The notes below the pieces were generated by a model that saw only the letters and a list, made by a program, of their open reading frames with translations, searched no databases and was not told the origin of the DNA. The translations under genes and the position numbers were made by a program. From Spirochaetales bacterium (GTDB lineage: Bacteria; Spirochaetota; Spirochaetia; SZUA-6; RPPD01), in NCBI GenBank assembly GCA_016930675.1, contig JAFGGG010000001.1:44200-108199 (forward strand): DNA of 64,000 nucleotides, given 5' to 3'. Below, one piece after another: positions 33,716 to 43,697 of the stretch (positions are counted from its first letter, which is position 1; each line of letters starts with the position of its first letter).

Positions 33716-36700
33716 TTACGAGGAAGGAGCTACTTTCTTGCTTATTTTATGAGCGGCACGGGCGGCGGCCAGGCAGAAGCTTTCGAACCGGGCCTCGAGC
33801 AGCTGCGGATAGGGGTTGCCGTCGGACTCCACCGAAAGGTAAGGAATGCGGTCGTTCTCCGAAAATCCGTGAACATCCATTTCCTTGCCGATCGATTTGA
33901 ACACACGCTTTTTCCCTGCTACATCCGCTTGAGGTATGGTTATGGCGTCGCCGAAACGGCACTGCATGCAGCCGAAAGGCCCGACGTTGACGATACCGGA
34001 GTACTTGCTTAACGAGTCCCGCATGGTAAGACCGGAAATCAAACCGGGTTCGCCATCCAGCTCATTGGGTATGAGGTACTCGGAATGACGGATCAGATCT
34101 TCAACATCAAGCAGTTCCATATTGTACAGGCCCGACGCGGAAAGGATCCTTTTTATCTTTTTTTCAGTGTAATGCTGTGTTTTATCGGAAATAAACAGTT
34201 CCAGCCTGCTTAAAAGAGTGTGTGCGGGTTTCTTAATTCCCTGTTTAATCATAAAGTTCACATAGTACATAACTTCGGTGAGCGAAGCGATCGATACCAC
34301 AAACCCCTTTTCCGCCAGTCTATGGGCGATACTTAAATTTGAAAAATGGTCCCTTCTTACAAAAAACTCACCCGTAATCCCGATACGCGCGCTCTGCTCC
34401 AAGGTCTGTTTCAAAGGGATTCTCTTTAATTGCTCGGCTGACTCCCGCAGTTGACAGTAAAGCCTTTTTTTTGATTTACCCTCCAGGGAATCACAGATCT
34501 TTTCGCCTTCCGCTCTTAAAATACTCAATCCCTTTACCGGATCCACTGCCAAAGCCCGGATCGAACACTCGATATCATCTATAACATCCGCTACCACAAT
34601 CGCCCGCCACGCATTATACAGGGTCATAACACCCATGCCGGCAAACTTATGATCCAAACTTAAATCAAGCAGGGCCACATCCTTTAGTCCGCTGTCTTTA
34701 ATAAACTGGTTGACAAACACGTGGTACTGTCCCAGACGACAATGGCCTGCCGCTTTGGGAATCAGGATCATAAGCTTCTCGTCCCGGTCTTTTGCCGGAC
34801 GATTTTTTAGATATTTAATCAGCGATCCAATACATACCATAAGCGGCATGCACTCTTTTCCCGTGGTTACGCTTCGCCCCAAATGCAGTACCTCATTATC
34901 CGAAACGGGCAGTGCCAGAGAATTAATACCCATTTTTCTAAACACCGCGGCCAGTCCCTTATTACCGAAATAACCTACGGAGGGAATAATAAGTTTCACT
35001 TTTGGATCATTCAATTTACAGCGCTTACCTTTAGAATCAATATAAAACGTACCGTAATTTTCAAAACTCACTTTTGCCAACGGAAACTGCTCTCGCTGCC
35101 GACCAATCCGATCCGCGATACTGCGGTAATTATGAACTATGTCCAAAAAGGCTTCTATGCGCGTGTTTATACCGGCATCGGCAGTATGGGCGTCAAGCTC
35201 CAGCGTAAGGCTGGGCTTGCTTTCCATTATCCTCCTGAAATATGGTACCAGGAAAGAGTCGGGCGCGCAGAGGAAATTCGTGATAAATACCCCGAACAGG
35301 TTGGGGTCGCGTTTTACGATCTGCGCTGCTTTCAGCACCCTCTGACCCGTTTCCCAATGCATATACTCCGCATACTCCTTGTCAATTGCTTCATGTTCAT
35401 AGGGAAGCATGTCATACGGGATTATAATATTACCCCTGCTGGTAAACTTTTTTGGAATACCCTTGTTGGCTTCCGGGGCATACGCGTTATACGGTCTGCC
35501 GAACAAAACCACAGCGGTTTTATCAGGCGCATTCTTTACTTCTTCGAGAACTTTTTTACCGATGGCCTTGCACTCGGTCTCGAACTCCAACTGCGCCTGT
35601 TCCGCGATAAAGAAAGCGGTCTTGGCCGCTTTTTTGGAAAACCCTAACCGCACGGCTGTATTTATAAACACGCTTTCAGCCTGATCAAGCCCTTTATACA
35701 AATTAAGGTACGGCGACAGAATTTTATCCGCTATTTCATGCTGGGCAAAAGCCTGCCGCAGGACAAATGCCTCTCCCCTGCTGAAACCGCACGTAGAACA
35801 GAAATCCTGTTTGTTTATTCCACCCGGTACGTACAGTTCCTTTACAAAGGGAATAAAAATATAGTCGATGCGTTTTTTTATCAGATTCTCAAAAAGTCCG
35901 ATTGAGATTTCCGCTGGATAACACATGGACGCCACCAAATGTCGAGCCGCATCCGGTTCCATGCTGTCGGGCAAGATTATTCTACATCCCAGCGCACTAA
36001 AAAAATTATAATAGAGAGGAAAGAGACTTAAAGTAAGAAAAGACGTGTTCAGTCCGATGCGCAGCGCGTTAGGTTTGACCGGCCGACCCGGAGCGTATTT
36101 TTCAAACATAAGGCGATTGCGCACTTTAACATAATCCAAATCATAATCGGTTACTTTATTTTTAAAGCGTAAATTATAGTAGCGGTTACAGGCACCGCCG
36201 AACGGGAATATTTCTTCACCTATACGCACACGGGTAATCTTGCATTTAAGGTCGCAGCGCTCCTTACCTCCTGCACATACAAACGATTTTTCATGAATAA
36301 TCTCCCGGTTTACGATCTGTTTGAGATCGAATTTCTTTTCTTTAAGCAAACCCAGATCCAAACGCTTTTCCAGCTCCAAAGCCACGCCAAAGGCTCCCAT
36401 TAATCCCGGTTCGGGCGGAACCACTATGGGCTTTTTTAAGACTCCGGCCATGGCCAGAGGTACCGCCTTATTGTAGCAGACACCTCCCTGCATAAAGATC
36501 TTTTTCCCCACAGGCCGGTTGCCTTTGACACGGTTATTATAGTTGAAACAAATGGAATAGACCAGGCCGGCAAGAATATCCTCCTGCGAGATACCTTCAT
36601 GAGTGGCGTTTTTAATATCCGAAGAAATAAAGGCGGCGCACTGATCATTAAAATTCGGAGGTTTCACAGCCTTTAAAGCGTATTTGGCAATGTCCTGCAT

Positions 36701-38050
36701 GCGCACTCCCAAGGACTCATAGGCCGCCTCTTCCAGAAAAGATCCCGTGCCCGCCGAGCAGGCCTGATTCATCGCGTAATCGGAAGCAACCGAATTGGTA
36801 ATATACGTATACTTAGCGTCCTGGCCCCCGATTTCAAAAATCGTATCGACCTCGGTGTCAAAATACACAGCGGCAGCGGCGTGAGCGATAATTTCATTGA
36901 TAATCCCGTCGCTTAAAGTATAAAGCCCGGCAATCTGACGCCCGGACCCTGTAACTCCAATACCGATAATTTTTACCGCCACACCTTTTAAATCTTTCAG
37001 CAATCCTTTATAACAGGCCCGGGAAGCCTCTATGGGATTACCGTTCGTACGCAAATAGATTGAAGCCAACAGCGCGTGATCGCGCAGCCGCATTACCACG
37101 GCTTTGGTTGTGGTGGAACCCACATCAAGGCCCACAATACAGCGGTCGCCCTTAAGCGCTTTTTTATATTCGAGATTCTTAAATGTGACCAGAGATTTAA
37201 AATTTTTAAGCGGAGGTAAAAAGGCAAAACTGGTTTTTTCACTGTGAAAAATCGGCCCGGTGATGGGTCTGCCATGTTTAAGCGCCACTAAAGCGGCTCC
37301 CAAGGCCTCAAAATAGGAAGCTTCTTTGGGTATTTCCAGATGACGTATTTCCTGCTTCAAAGAATTGGTAACCGCTTTGTTTAAGGCCGTGCCTCCGATG
37401 AGGAGAACACGCTCATGACGCACTTTGGAAAGTATTTCAATAATTTTTTGTGCGATCATCTCACAGAGACCGGCGGTTACATTGGGGATAGGTTCTCCTT
37501 TATTAAGCGCATGAGTGCAGTCCGACTTACAGAACACCGAGCAGCGGCCGCTCACGGCGTACGGCTTTCCCCGCAGCGCCAGCTCCGAAGCCTGTTGAGC
37601 ATCCAGATTCATGCGTCTGATCTGCTGGAGAAAGAACTCCCCGGTCCCGGATGCGCATTTATTTCCCGTGGAGATATCGGCTATCTTATGGTCATGGCTT
37701 AAGGCATAGACCATAAAGGTTTCTCCTCCCGCCGAAACCAATGCGTCGTATTTCTTGTCGCCGTCATTTTTAAGAAACTCAAGCGCGTATTCCGTGGCTT
37801 CAGGTTCCGTAATACTGGGAAGGTTCAAAAATTCACGGAACTTGCGGCCGGTTACCATTACCGGGATTTCATCCTTTATGGCAAGCTCTTTTATAATCTG
37901 CTTGAAAACCGTTTTAGGATTGCCTTCGTGAGCGCGGCGTATCACCTGTTCCACTTGTGTTTTTCCGGTCCCGTTCGAACTTTTGATTTTTACCGCGCTT
38001 ATTGTGGAAGCACCCAGACAGATGCCGTAGGCTGTGTTACTTTCTTTCAT
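33716..38050 (-). CDS. BadF/HgdC-type activase fused to dehydratase-like domains
   Basis: 1444 residues. Two ASKHA ATPase (activase) domains come first: ~5-270 (SAGGETFMVYAL, ADISTGNKCASGTGEF) and ~300-585 (VGLDVGSTTTKAV, EIGGQDAKYTYI, NQACSAGTGSFLEE). A Cys-rich DUF2229 segment follows (GKERCDLKC, FPFGGACNRYYN), and the second half is like the HgdB family of 2-hydroxyacyl-CoA dehydratases (FCSTCGFSRGE, GKECMPLMVC, GCMQCRFGD). Such proteins use an iron-sulfur cluster and ATP to push one electron into a difficult radical reaction. No separate dehydratase subunits are encoded nearby. Length agrees with the large single-chain subfamily. Confidence 0.88.
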   Translation of the reverse strand: MKESNTAYGICLGASTISAVKIKSSNGTGKTQVEQVIRRAHEGNPKTVFKQIIKELAIKDEIPVMVTGRKFREFLNLPSITEPEATEYALEFLKNDGDKKYDALVSAGGETFMVYALSHDHKIADISTGNKCASGTGEFFLQQIRRMNLDAQQASELALRGKPYAVSGRCSVFCKSDCTHALNKGEPIPNVTAGLCEMIAQKIIEILSKVRHERVLLIGGTALNKAVTNSLKQEIRHLEIPKEASYFEALGAALVALKHGRPITGPIFHSEKTSFAFLPPLKNFKSLVTFKNLEYKKALKGDRCIVGLDVGSTTTKAVVMRLRDHALLASIYLRTNGNPIEASRACYKGLLKDLKGVAVKIIGIGVTGSGRQIAGLYTLSDGIINEIIAHAAAAVYFDTEVDTIFEIGGQDAKYTYITNSVASDYAMNQACSAGTGSFLEEAAYESLGVRMQDIAKYALKAVKPPNFNDQCAAFISSDIKNATHEGISQEDILAGLVYSICFNYNNRVKGNRPVGKKIFMQGGVCYNKAVPLAMAGVLKKPIVVPPEPGLMGAFGVALELEKRLDLGLLKEKKFDLKQIVNREIIHEKSFVCAGGKERCDLKCKITRVRIGEEIFPFGGACNRYYNLRFKNKVTDYDLDYVKVRNRLMFEKYAPGRPVKPNALRIGLNTSFLTLSLFPLYYNFFSALGCRIILPDSMEPDAARHLVASMCYPAEISIGLFENLIKKRIDYIFIPFVKELYVPGGINKQDFCSTCGFSRGEAFVLRQAFAQHEIADKILSPYLNLYKGLDQAESVFINTAVRLGFSKKAAKTAFFIAEQAQLEFETECKAIGKKVLEEVKNAPDKTAVVLFGRPYNAYAPEANKGIPKKFTSRGNIIIPYDMLPYEHEAIDKEYAEYMHWETGQRVLKAAQIVKRDPNLFGVFITNFLCAPDSFLVPYFRRIMESKPSLTLELDAHTADAGINTRIEAFLDIVHNYRSIADRIGRQREQFPLAKVSFENYGTFYIDSKGKRCKLNDPKVKLIIPSVGYFGNKGLAAVFRKMGINSLALPVSDNEVLHLGRSVTTGKECMPLMVCIGSLIKYLKNRPAKDRDEKLMILIPKAAGHCRLGQYHVFVNQFIKDSGLKDVALLDLSLDHKFAGMGVMTLYNAWRAIVVADVIDDIECSIRALAVDPVKGLSILRAEGEKICDSLEGKSKKRLYCQLRESAEQLKRIPLKQTLEQSARIGITGEFFVRRDHFSNLSIAHRLAEKGFVVSIASLTEVMYYVNFMIKQGIKKPAHTLLSRLELFISDKTQHYTEKKIKRILSASGLYNMELLDVEDLIRHSEYLIPNELDGEPGLISGLTMRDSLSKYSGIVNVGPFGCMQCRFGDAITIPQADVAGKKRVFKSIGKEMDVHGFSENDRIPYLSVESDGNPYPQLLEARFESFCLAAARAAHKISKKVAPSS

Positions 38051-38150
38051 TTATACTCCAAAATAATATCTAACATGGCACATTCTATAAATTTATTGCC
38101 ATTGGAAAATCCTTAATAAATTAATATGATTACAATAAAAAATCAAGTTC

Positions 38151-38975
38151 CTACCCCAGAGCAACATCCATACTCATCATAACCGCGAAACCGAGCATAC
38201 CCCCGATGGTGGCGATATCCGAATCACGGAGAATCTGTGATTCAGGGATAAGTTCCTCGATTACCACGTAAATCATGGCTCCCGCGGCGAATGCCAGCGC
38301 ATAAGGAAGCAGAGGTTCTACGGCAATTACCGCCAACGCTCCCATCACCCCGGCCACCGGTTCAACAATACCGGAAAGCTGTCCGTACCAAAAACTTTTT
38401 AACCGTGAGAATCCTTCACGGCGTAAAGGAACGGAAACGGAGGTGCCTTCCGGAAAATTCTGCAGCCCGATACCCAAAGCTAATGCCACGGCCGCGCCCA
38501 GGGTCGCGCCGGATTTTCCCACGGCCAGGGCACCGAATGCGACTCCCACTGCCAGACCTTCAGGGATATTGTGAATGGTGATTGCCAGTACCAGCAGCAC
38601 GCTTCTCTGCCAGCCTGTTTTTATACCCTCCGACTGCTCCACTTTCATTCCCGGATGCAGATGAGGAAGTATTCTGTCAACCAGCCATAAAAACGCGCCT
38701 CCCCCTAAAAAACCGACTACAGCAGGAATCCAGGGCGGGGGCCCGCCGTGTTCGGCGGCGAATTCGGCCATAGCGATGGCAGGATTCAAAAGAGACCAAA
38801 AACTGGCCGCGATCATCACGCCGGAAGCAAATCCGAGCATGCCATTCAATATTCTTCGGTTTATTGTCTTAAAGAAAAACACCAGACTCGCTCCGGCCGC
38901 GGTCACAAGCCAGGTAAAAAGCGTAGCGATTAATGCCTGTACAATCGGATCCAGATTTTCAAACCAGACAAGCAT
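38151..38975 (-). CDS. ZIP-family divalent metal transporter
   Basis: 274 residues. I start at ATG 38975 (AAGGAG upstream; [10 protein letters not shown]), since the longer frame from 39128 has a basic non-helical extension. There are seven to eight membrane helices. TM4/TM5 carry the metal site: [15 protein letters not shown] and [18 protein letters not shown] (the second has Gln-Asn where HNxPEG would be typical). The cytoplasmic loop before TM4 is ~45 residues long with a couple of His (LPHLHPGMK). It imports Zn2+ or Fe2+ in related ZupT proteins. It appears monocistronic. Confidence 0.88.
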   Translation of the reverse strand: MLVWFENLDPIVQALIATLFTWLVTAAGASLVFFFKTINRRILNGMLGFASGVMIAASFWSLLNPAIAMAEFAAEHGGPPPWIPAVVGFLGGGAFLWLVDRILPHLHPGMKVEQSEGIKTGWQRSVLLVLAITIHNIPEGLAVGVAFGALAVGKSGATLGAAVALALGIGLQNFPEGTSVSVPLRREGFSRLKSFWYGQLSGIVEPVAGVMGALAVIAVEPLLPYALAFAAGAMIYVVIEELIPESQILRDSDIATIGGMLGFAVMMSMDVALG

Positions 38976-39194
38976 TAGAAACAAACTCCTTTTTAGAATA
39001 TAGAGCATATACAATATAGTATTTAAAATCAAGTGGTTCGCCGCAATAGTAACGAATGACCGATACCCCTGGTCCTTTTGTCTGAGACGCCGCACTCCCC
39101 GCCTAAGCCGGCGCTTTTGTATCCCCATAAAATTAACTTGATGACCGAGGAGTTATTTAATACACTTAAAAATAAAGCGTAAAGGAGGAGCATT
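38976..39194. other. Divergent spacer between the ZIP transporter and DUF4342 genes
   Basis: 219 bases. There is a GC-rich patch at about 39085-39120 that could form a short stem (CGCCG with CGGCG), but no confident promoter. The strong AAAGGAGG ribosome binding site at 39181 belongs to the gene at 39195. Confidence 0.35.
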
Positions 39195-39485
39195 ATGGAA
39201 AAGAATATCGGTGAAGAAATAAAGGTTAAAGGAGAAGAGCTTTTAAAAAAGGTCAAGGAAATAGTGCATCAGGGCAATATTCGTAAGATAATTATAAAAA
39301 ACGTGGAAGGCAAAATCATGCTTGAGATCCCCCTTACCGTCGGTGTTGTGGGAGCGGCTTTTCTTCCCGTGCTCGCCGCCGTAGGGGCTCTGGCAGCCCT
39401 GGCCATGGATTTTAAAATCGAGATAATCAAACGGGAAGAAGATCAAGCAAACAAAGACAATCAGGATCAGTCACAGAGTCAATAA
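39195..39485 (+). CDS. DUF4342 domain protein
   Basis: 96 residues: an amphipathic N-terminus (EEIKVKGEELLKKVKEIVHQGN), then NIRKIIIKNVEGKIMLEIPLTVGVVG and a hydrophobic stretch (AAFLPVLAAVGALAALAM) ending in a charged tail. This is the DUF4342 pattern, found across many phyla and uncharacterised. It has one likely membrane-associated hairpin and no signal peptide. AAAGGAGG gives a firm start. The DUF2194 gene lies 93 bases downstream on the same strand. Confidence 0.85.
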   Translation: MEKNIGEEIKVKGEELLKKVKEIVHQGNIRKIIIKNVEGKIMLEIPLTVGVVGAAFLPVLAAVGALAALAMDFKIEIIKREEDQANKDNQDQSQSQ

Positions 39486-39578
39486 ATAATTTCATTTGTA
39501 AATTGATTTTCATTTGTATACATTGGAATAAGATATTTTTAAAGCGTATTGAATATGGAAAAGCGGGAGGATGTGGTC

Positions 39579-42080
39579 ATGGCCCATAATAGGTCCAAAA
39601 ATAAAAAACAGATTCACTACTCTTTGTTGTTGTTCATGGTTGTCTGCTGTTTGTTTTTTTTACAGTGTGAACCGGACATACAGGACATGACTCCGTTTGA
39701 AGTAGCAAAGAAATTCCTCTATTCAGACAGAAGCGCGATCCCACAGGTCGATTTTTTCGGTAAAACCGTTTTGGCCCTGTATAAATCGAGTGACGGACAG
39801 ACCGCGCTTGATAATGAGATCCGCACATTTATAACTCCGGTCTTAAGCGATCTTGGTTTTACCGTTAAATACTGGGATATCGACGAAGCCATCCCTTCCT
39901 TATTTGATCTGGGAGGCGTGCGCGCGGTTGTAAGCTGGTACCGCGGAGGAGTAATGCAGGACCCTGAAAGCTACGTTGCCTTCTTTAACCAAACCATAAC
40001 ATCAGGGCGAAAATTTATCGTCCTAGACAATTTCGGCGCCTATGAGTACAAAACAGAAGAAGAGAACAAGTACGTAGATCCGGCCCTTATAAATCTGGCA
40101 TTGGGAAAACTGGGGATCTGGTATCTGGGTGACTGGACCGACGATCCTGACGTCATAAGCATTACTCATAAAACTCCTGAAATTGTGGAAGCGGGCGGCA
40201 AGCAGGATGCGGTTAAAAGCGCTTTTTATTACAGGTTCACAGCTGTGGACAAGGATCTCAGAGTCTATCTTTCCTTAAACAGAACGGATCAAAATCTTGA
40301 TCCCAGCCCGGTTGTCGTAAGCAATAGAAACGGCGGTTTTATTTTATCACGCTACATATATCATATTATTGACGGAACTCCTCAAATACTCATCGATTTT
40401 GAAGAGTTTCTGCTGCGGTCCCTGTTCTGCAGCGCGGAAAGTGAGCATATCGCGCTGCTCACTGATATGAACGATCTTGAAATAGCGCGGATCGTAAAAT
40501 ATGTGTATAATAATCTGCAGCGTATAGACCTTGATGTATCGCTTATTCCCAAAACCCAATTTCTCAACCTGACCCCCTATGACCTCCGCCAGTATACCGG
40601 CATCGGCTTGTTCCTAAAAGACGCCGAACACCTTAACCCGAAGTTGCTCTCGTTCTATTTGGCGGAAGGCGGATCCCTGGCCAGCTTTATCGGGGGGTTT
40701 TTCCCCACCTTTGCGCCGCTTTTTAAGGCATCCCCTATCGAACTCTCTGAAGTCCGCTCCGGCACAGGCTATACCATTAAATCCGGATTTGCCTTCAGTG
40801 AGGGCGCTGTTATCAGAAATGAGATTACCCTGTGGAAAACCGGCAACATCACCCCGGAAAGCGACGCTGTTATTCTCGGTACCGATCTGGACGGAAATAT
40901 ACCGCTGGTATGGTCCGGGCAGGTGGAAAAGGGCAGAGTAATTGTCTGGAACTGGAACGGGTTTTTGGGCGGCAATCTTATGGGTCTTATCGTGGAGTCT
41001 TTTCTCTACATTCGGCCCGTGGGGGCAGCCCTTACTCTGGGATTCGGCCACATGTTCATAGATGACTGGCCCCTGCCCATGTACAATGCGGTCAAGGAAC
41101 CGATTGCCGCGACCGATACCGAATTCTACACAACGGTCTGGTGGCCGGACATGCAAGAGATATTGGGAAGCCGCAATATCCCCTACAGTACATATCTTAT
41201 ATTCAACTATAATGCCATAGTCGAGCCCCCTTTTACGGGCAGTGAATTTTTTATCGCCGACAATATGGCTTCAGTACGCATGGCGCAGGAACTGCTCGCG
41301 CTGGGCAGCGAAATGTGTTTCCACGGTTATAATCATATGTCCCTGACAAGGGAGGAGACAGAAGTCAACTTAAATAAATGGCCTTCCGTGGAAAACATGA
41401 TCGCTTCTTTGGAACAGGGGCGCAACACCTGGATCCGCCTGTTCGGTGACCATACCCTGCCCTTTGCCTATGTGGCAGTGAACAATATAATCTCCGAAGA
41501 CGGTGTAATAGCATTGCACAGGGTATTTCCCAGTATAAAAATTATATCCGCCTTACACTGGGGAATCGGTGAAGAGCGTTATACCCCAATCGGCCCGCAT
41601 CCGGTCCTGCCTGAAGTGTATTATCTGCCGCGTATTACCTACGGTTATCAAAACAAAGCGATAATCCGTGAATTGACGGTCTCAGGCATGAACGGACCGG
41701 GAATCTTCAGTCATTTTGTTCATCCGGACGATGTTTATGATCCGTACCGTTCGGACGGAAAAAATTGGCAGCAGCTGAAAAGAGAATTCCAGGAGATACT
41801 TGAATATGTAAAGGCACACTACCCCTGGCTGCAGTGGCTCTCAATCCGCGACGCGTATACGCGCTTACTGGAATACGATAATGCGCCCAGCACATTTACG
41901 TGGAAAGATCAGACACTCACGGTTGCCACTCAGCCGGGCATACGTTTTCGAGTGCGTCCCAACAACTACCGGCTGTCAGCGCTGGAAGGCGCTAAAATAC
42001 TCTATTCGTATAAGAACATGCCTTACCTGGTGCTGGAAGCAACGGCCAAAACCGCCCGTTTACAGTTTACACCGAGGTGA
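39579..42080 (+). CDS. DUF2194-type lipoprotein with a polysaccharide-deacetylase-like region
   Basis: 833 residues. I choose ATG 39579 because GGGAGG lies eight bases upstream and a good lipoprotein leader follows (lipobox LFFLQC); a TTG at 39549 is less likely. The first half (~40-480) is an alpha/beta, glutamine-amidotransferase-like region (VDFFGKTVLALYKSSDG). The second half contains LTLGFGHMFIDDWPLPMYN and MCFHGYNHMSL, which look like the metal-binding Asp and His pair of NodB-type deacetylases. The family (DUF2194, related to PelA of biofilm polysaccharide systems) suggests exopolysaccharide modification at the outer envelope. No Pel-type synthase is nearby. Confidence 0.7.
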   Translation: MAHNRSKNKKQIHYSLLLFMVVCCLFFLQCEPDIQDMTPFEVAKKFLYSDRSAIPQVDFFGKTVLALYKSSDGQTALDNEIRTFITPVLSDLGFTVKYWDIDEAIPSLFDLGGVRAVVSWYRGGVMQDPESYVAFFNQTITSGRKFIVLDNFGAYEYKTEEENKYVDPALINLALGKLGIWYLGDWTDDPDVISITHKTPEIVEAGGKQDAVKSAFYYRFTAVDKDLRVYLSLNRTDQNLDPSPVVVSNRNGGFILSRYIYHIIDGTPQILIDFEEFLLRSLFCSAESEHIALLTDMNDLEIARIVKYVYNNLQRIDLDVSLIPKTQFLNLTPYDLRQYTGIGLFLKDAEHLNPKLLSFYLAEGGSLASFIGGFFPTFAPLFKASPIELSEVRSGTGYTIKSGFAFSEGAVIRNEITLWKTGNITPESDAVILGTDLDGNIPLVWSGQVEKGRVIVWNWNGFLGGNLMGLIVESFLYIRPVGAALTLGFGHMFIDDWPLPMYNAVKEPIAATDTEFYTTVWWPDMQEILGSRNIPYSTYLIFNYNAIVEPPFTGSEFFIADNMASVRMAQELLALGSEMCFHGYNHMSLTREETEVNLNKWPSVENMIASLEQGRNTWIRLFGDHTLPFAYVAVNNIISEDGVIALHRVFPSIKIISALHWGIGEERYTPIGPHPVLPEVYYLPRITYGYQNKAIIRELTVSGMNGPGIFSHFVHPDDVYDPYRSDGKNWQQLKREFQEILEYVKAHYPWLQWLSIRDAYTRLLEYDNAPSTFTWKDQTLTVATQPGIRFRVRPNNYRLSALEGAKILYSYKNMPYLVLEATAKTARLQFTPR

Positions 42081-42085
42081 CGGGG

Positions 42086-42144
42086 TAAAAAGCCACTACG
42101 TAGCCAGCATCTTTTTAATCACCACCATAGGCAGCGGCTTTTTC
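42086..42144 (+). repeat. ~59-bp palindromic repeat, copy B
   Basis: The first bases after the DUF2194 stop begin a 59-bp element bounded by AAAAAGCCAC and GCGGCTTTTTC. By hand it matches 51 of 59 positions of the inverted copy at 51129-51187, including the unpaired middle TAGYCAGCATCTTTTTAA. It probably also serves as the transcription terminator of the upstream gene. Confidence 0.75.
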
Positions 42145-42269
42145 GGAAGCAAAACGGCCCGGCGTGATGTTAAACTCTTTAAAATTTTATCCCCCAACAC
42201 CATTGCCCATTTTTTTAATTAAAGATATTATCTTTACATAAAATTAATACCGTGAGGCACAGTCTGTAG

Positions 42270-43388
42270 ATGAAGCAAAACAATACTCAAGCCCAACATA
42301 ATAAAAAAAAGTTCTTTACCCCGGAAAACTATACCGCGGAACAGGCCCGGTTGATGCATTCGACCCGCGGACCGCTGCTTATTGCCAGCTGCCGCTCCGG
42401 CACCTATCTCACTGAAAGAGTGGTTGAGCGTTATGAACAGCTGTTAACAGAAGCCGGAAGTCACGACAATGTTCTTTATCTGCCGGATATAGACAAGCGC
42501 TTCAGCGATTCCGAAGCCTGCGTCAGGCTGGAGCACCATGTAAACGGTTATGATGTGTTTCTGTTTCAGACACTTTTTAATCCCAACATCTCCTCCGGGA
42601 TTGATGAAAATTATATGGCGTTTTTCGTAGCGGCCCGTGCTTTTAGAGAACACGGGGCAAAGCACATTACCGGAATCATCCCCTATTTGGCTTATTCCCG
42701 ACAGGACAAACCCACTGCCTTTAAGCGTGAACCCATTACCGCCAAGCTTATGGCCGATTTAAGTATTGTTGCCGGTGTGGATCACTTCATTTCCTGGGCT
42801 CCGCACTGCGGGCAGGTGCGCGGTTTTTACGGCAGCACGCCCGTTGATTTTTTGGATCCGCTTACCCTATTTATGGAAGAGTTCTCCCAGTTTGAAGACA
42901 AGCAAAACGTGATTGTGGTTGCTCCTGACGTGGGCGCCTCTAAATTCGTCACACATTTCGGAAGGGCCATGAATATCAACAGCGCCATTGCCTCAAAATA
43001 CCGTCCCGAACCGGAAAAAGTCGTGATCTCGGAAATAATCGGAGACTTCCGCAACAAAAAAGTAGCCATTATTTTGGATGACATGATCAGTAATGCCGGT
43101 ACGGTCTATGCCCTTACCCAGAAACTTATTAAGGAAAATCTTGTAGAAGAGGTGCATATCGGAGTTTCTCATAATCTGTGTGTGGGCAAGGGACTGGAAC
43201 GCCTGCAGGACCTGTATGAGAACTATGCGCTTAAACAGGTGATCGTCACGAACAGCATACCTCAGACGCCGGAGTTGCAGGCGCTGCCTTTTGTAAAAGT
43301 CAAATGTCTTTCCGACAGTCTGAGCAGAACCATAAACCGTATCCATTATAATAAATCGGTGAGCGAGGTATTTTACATACCAAAATAA
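42270..43388 (+). CDS. prs: Ribose-phosphate pyrophosphokinase (PRPP synthetase)
   Basis: 372 residues, about 55 longer than the usual ~315, with a charged N-terminal extension (to about residue 35). The core motifs are IPYLAYSRQDKPT and REPITAKLMADL, then the PRPP loop VAIILDDMISNAGTV. The flexible ATP loop reads PDVGASKF in place of the more usual PDxGGxxRA, placing it among the diverged, longer PRPP synthetases. The enzyme makes PRPP from ribose-5-phosphate and ATP for nucleotide, His and Trp synthesis. It is followed 16 bases later by DUF2007. The weak ribosome binding site leaves the start open. Confidence 0.85.
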   Translation: MKQNNTQAQHNKKKFFTPENYTAEQARLMHSTRGPLLIASCRSGTYLTERVVERYEQLLTEAGSHDNVLYLPDIDKRFSDSEACVRLEHHVNGYDVFLFQTLFNPNISSGIDENYMAFFVAARAFREHGAKHITGIIPYLAYSRQDKPTAFKREPITAKLMADLSIVAGVDHFISWAPHCGQVRGFYGSTPVDFLDPLTLFMEEFSQFEDKQNVIVVAPDVGASKFVTHFGRAMNINSAIASKYRPEPEKVVISEIIGDFRNKKVAIILDDMISNAGTVYALTQKLIKENLVEEVHIGVSHNLCVGKGLERLQDLYENYALKQVIVTNSIPQTPELQALPFVKVKCLSDSLSRTINRIHYNKSVSEVFYIPK

Positions 43389-43404
43389 AGGACAGTATTA
43401 GTGC

Positions 43405-43632
43405 ATGGCAGATGAATCCAAAGTTGTAATTCTCAACAATCAAATCGAAGCCCAGTTGCTTGAATCAGTTTTGAAAGAAAAGAATATTCCTCATGTCATC
43501 AGAAGCTATGAGGATTTTGCTTTAGACGGGATATATCAGCTCCAACAGGGGTGGGGACATGTGGAAACACCTCCTCAGTATCTGAAACAGGTAAGAGAAA
43601 TCTATCATGATCTGTCTAAAAAATCCACATAA
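43405..43632 (+). CDS. DUF2007 (putative signal-transducing) small protein
   Basis: 75 residues: SKVVILNNQIEAQLLESVLKEKNIPHVIRS is the typical opening of DUF2007, a ferredoxin-like fold related to GlnB-type folds. Members are small, soluble and functionally unassigned. It lies 16 bases after the PRPP synthetase gene, probably in its operon. Confidence 0.75.
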   Translation: MADESKVVILNNQIEAQLLESVLKEKNIPHVIRSYEDFALDGIYQLQQGWGHVETPPQYLKQVREIYHDLSKKST

Positions 43633-43656
43633 CGCCACCATCAGTGCGGCTTTTTC
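43631..43656 (+). terminator. Decayed intrinsic terminator after DUF2007
   Basis: AACGCCACCATCAGTGCGGC then TTTTTC: an imperfect stem (GCC with GGC plus a mismatch) and a five-T run just past the stop codon. It resembles a degraded GCCACC...GGCTTTTTC end of the 59-bp repeat family. Confidence 0.4.
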
Positions 43657-43697
43657 AAAAGCAAAAACAATAAAAATATGCTTCATCAGGTTTTTAC

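Noticed and set aside
38976..39194. Possible structured RNA in the GC-rich patch before DUF4342
   Set aside because: Only a 5-bp stem is supported by eye; nothing resembles a known riboswitch or sRNA.
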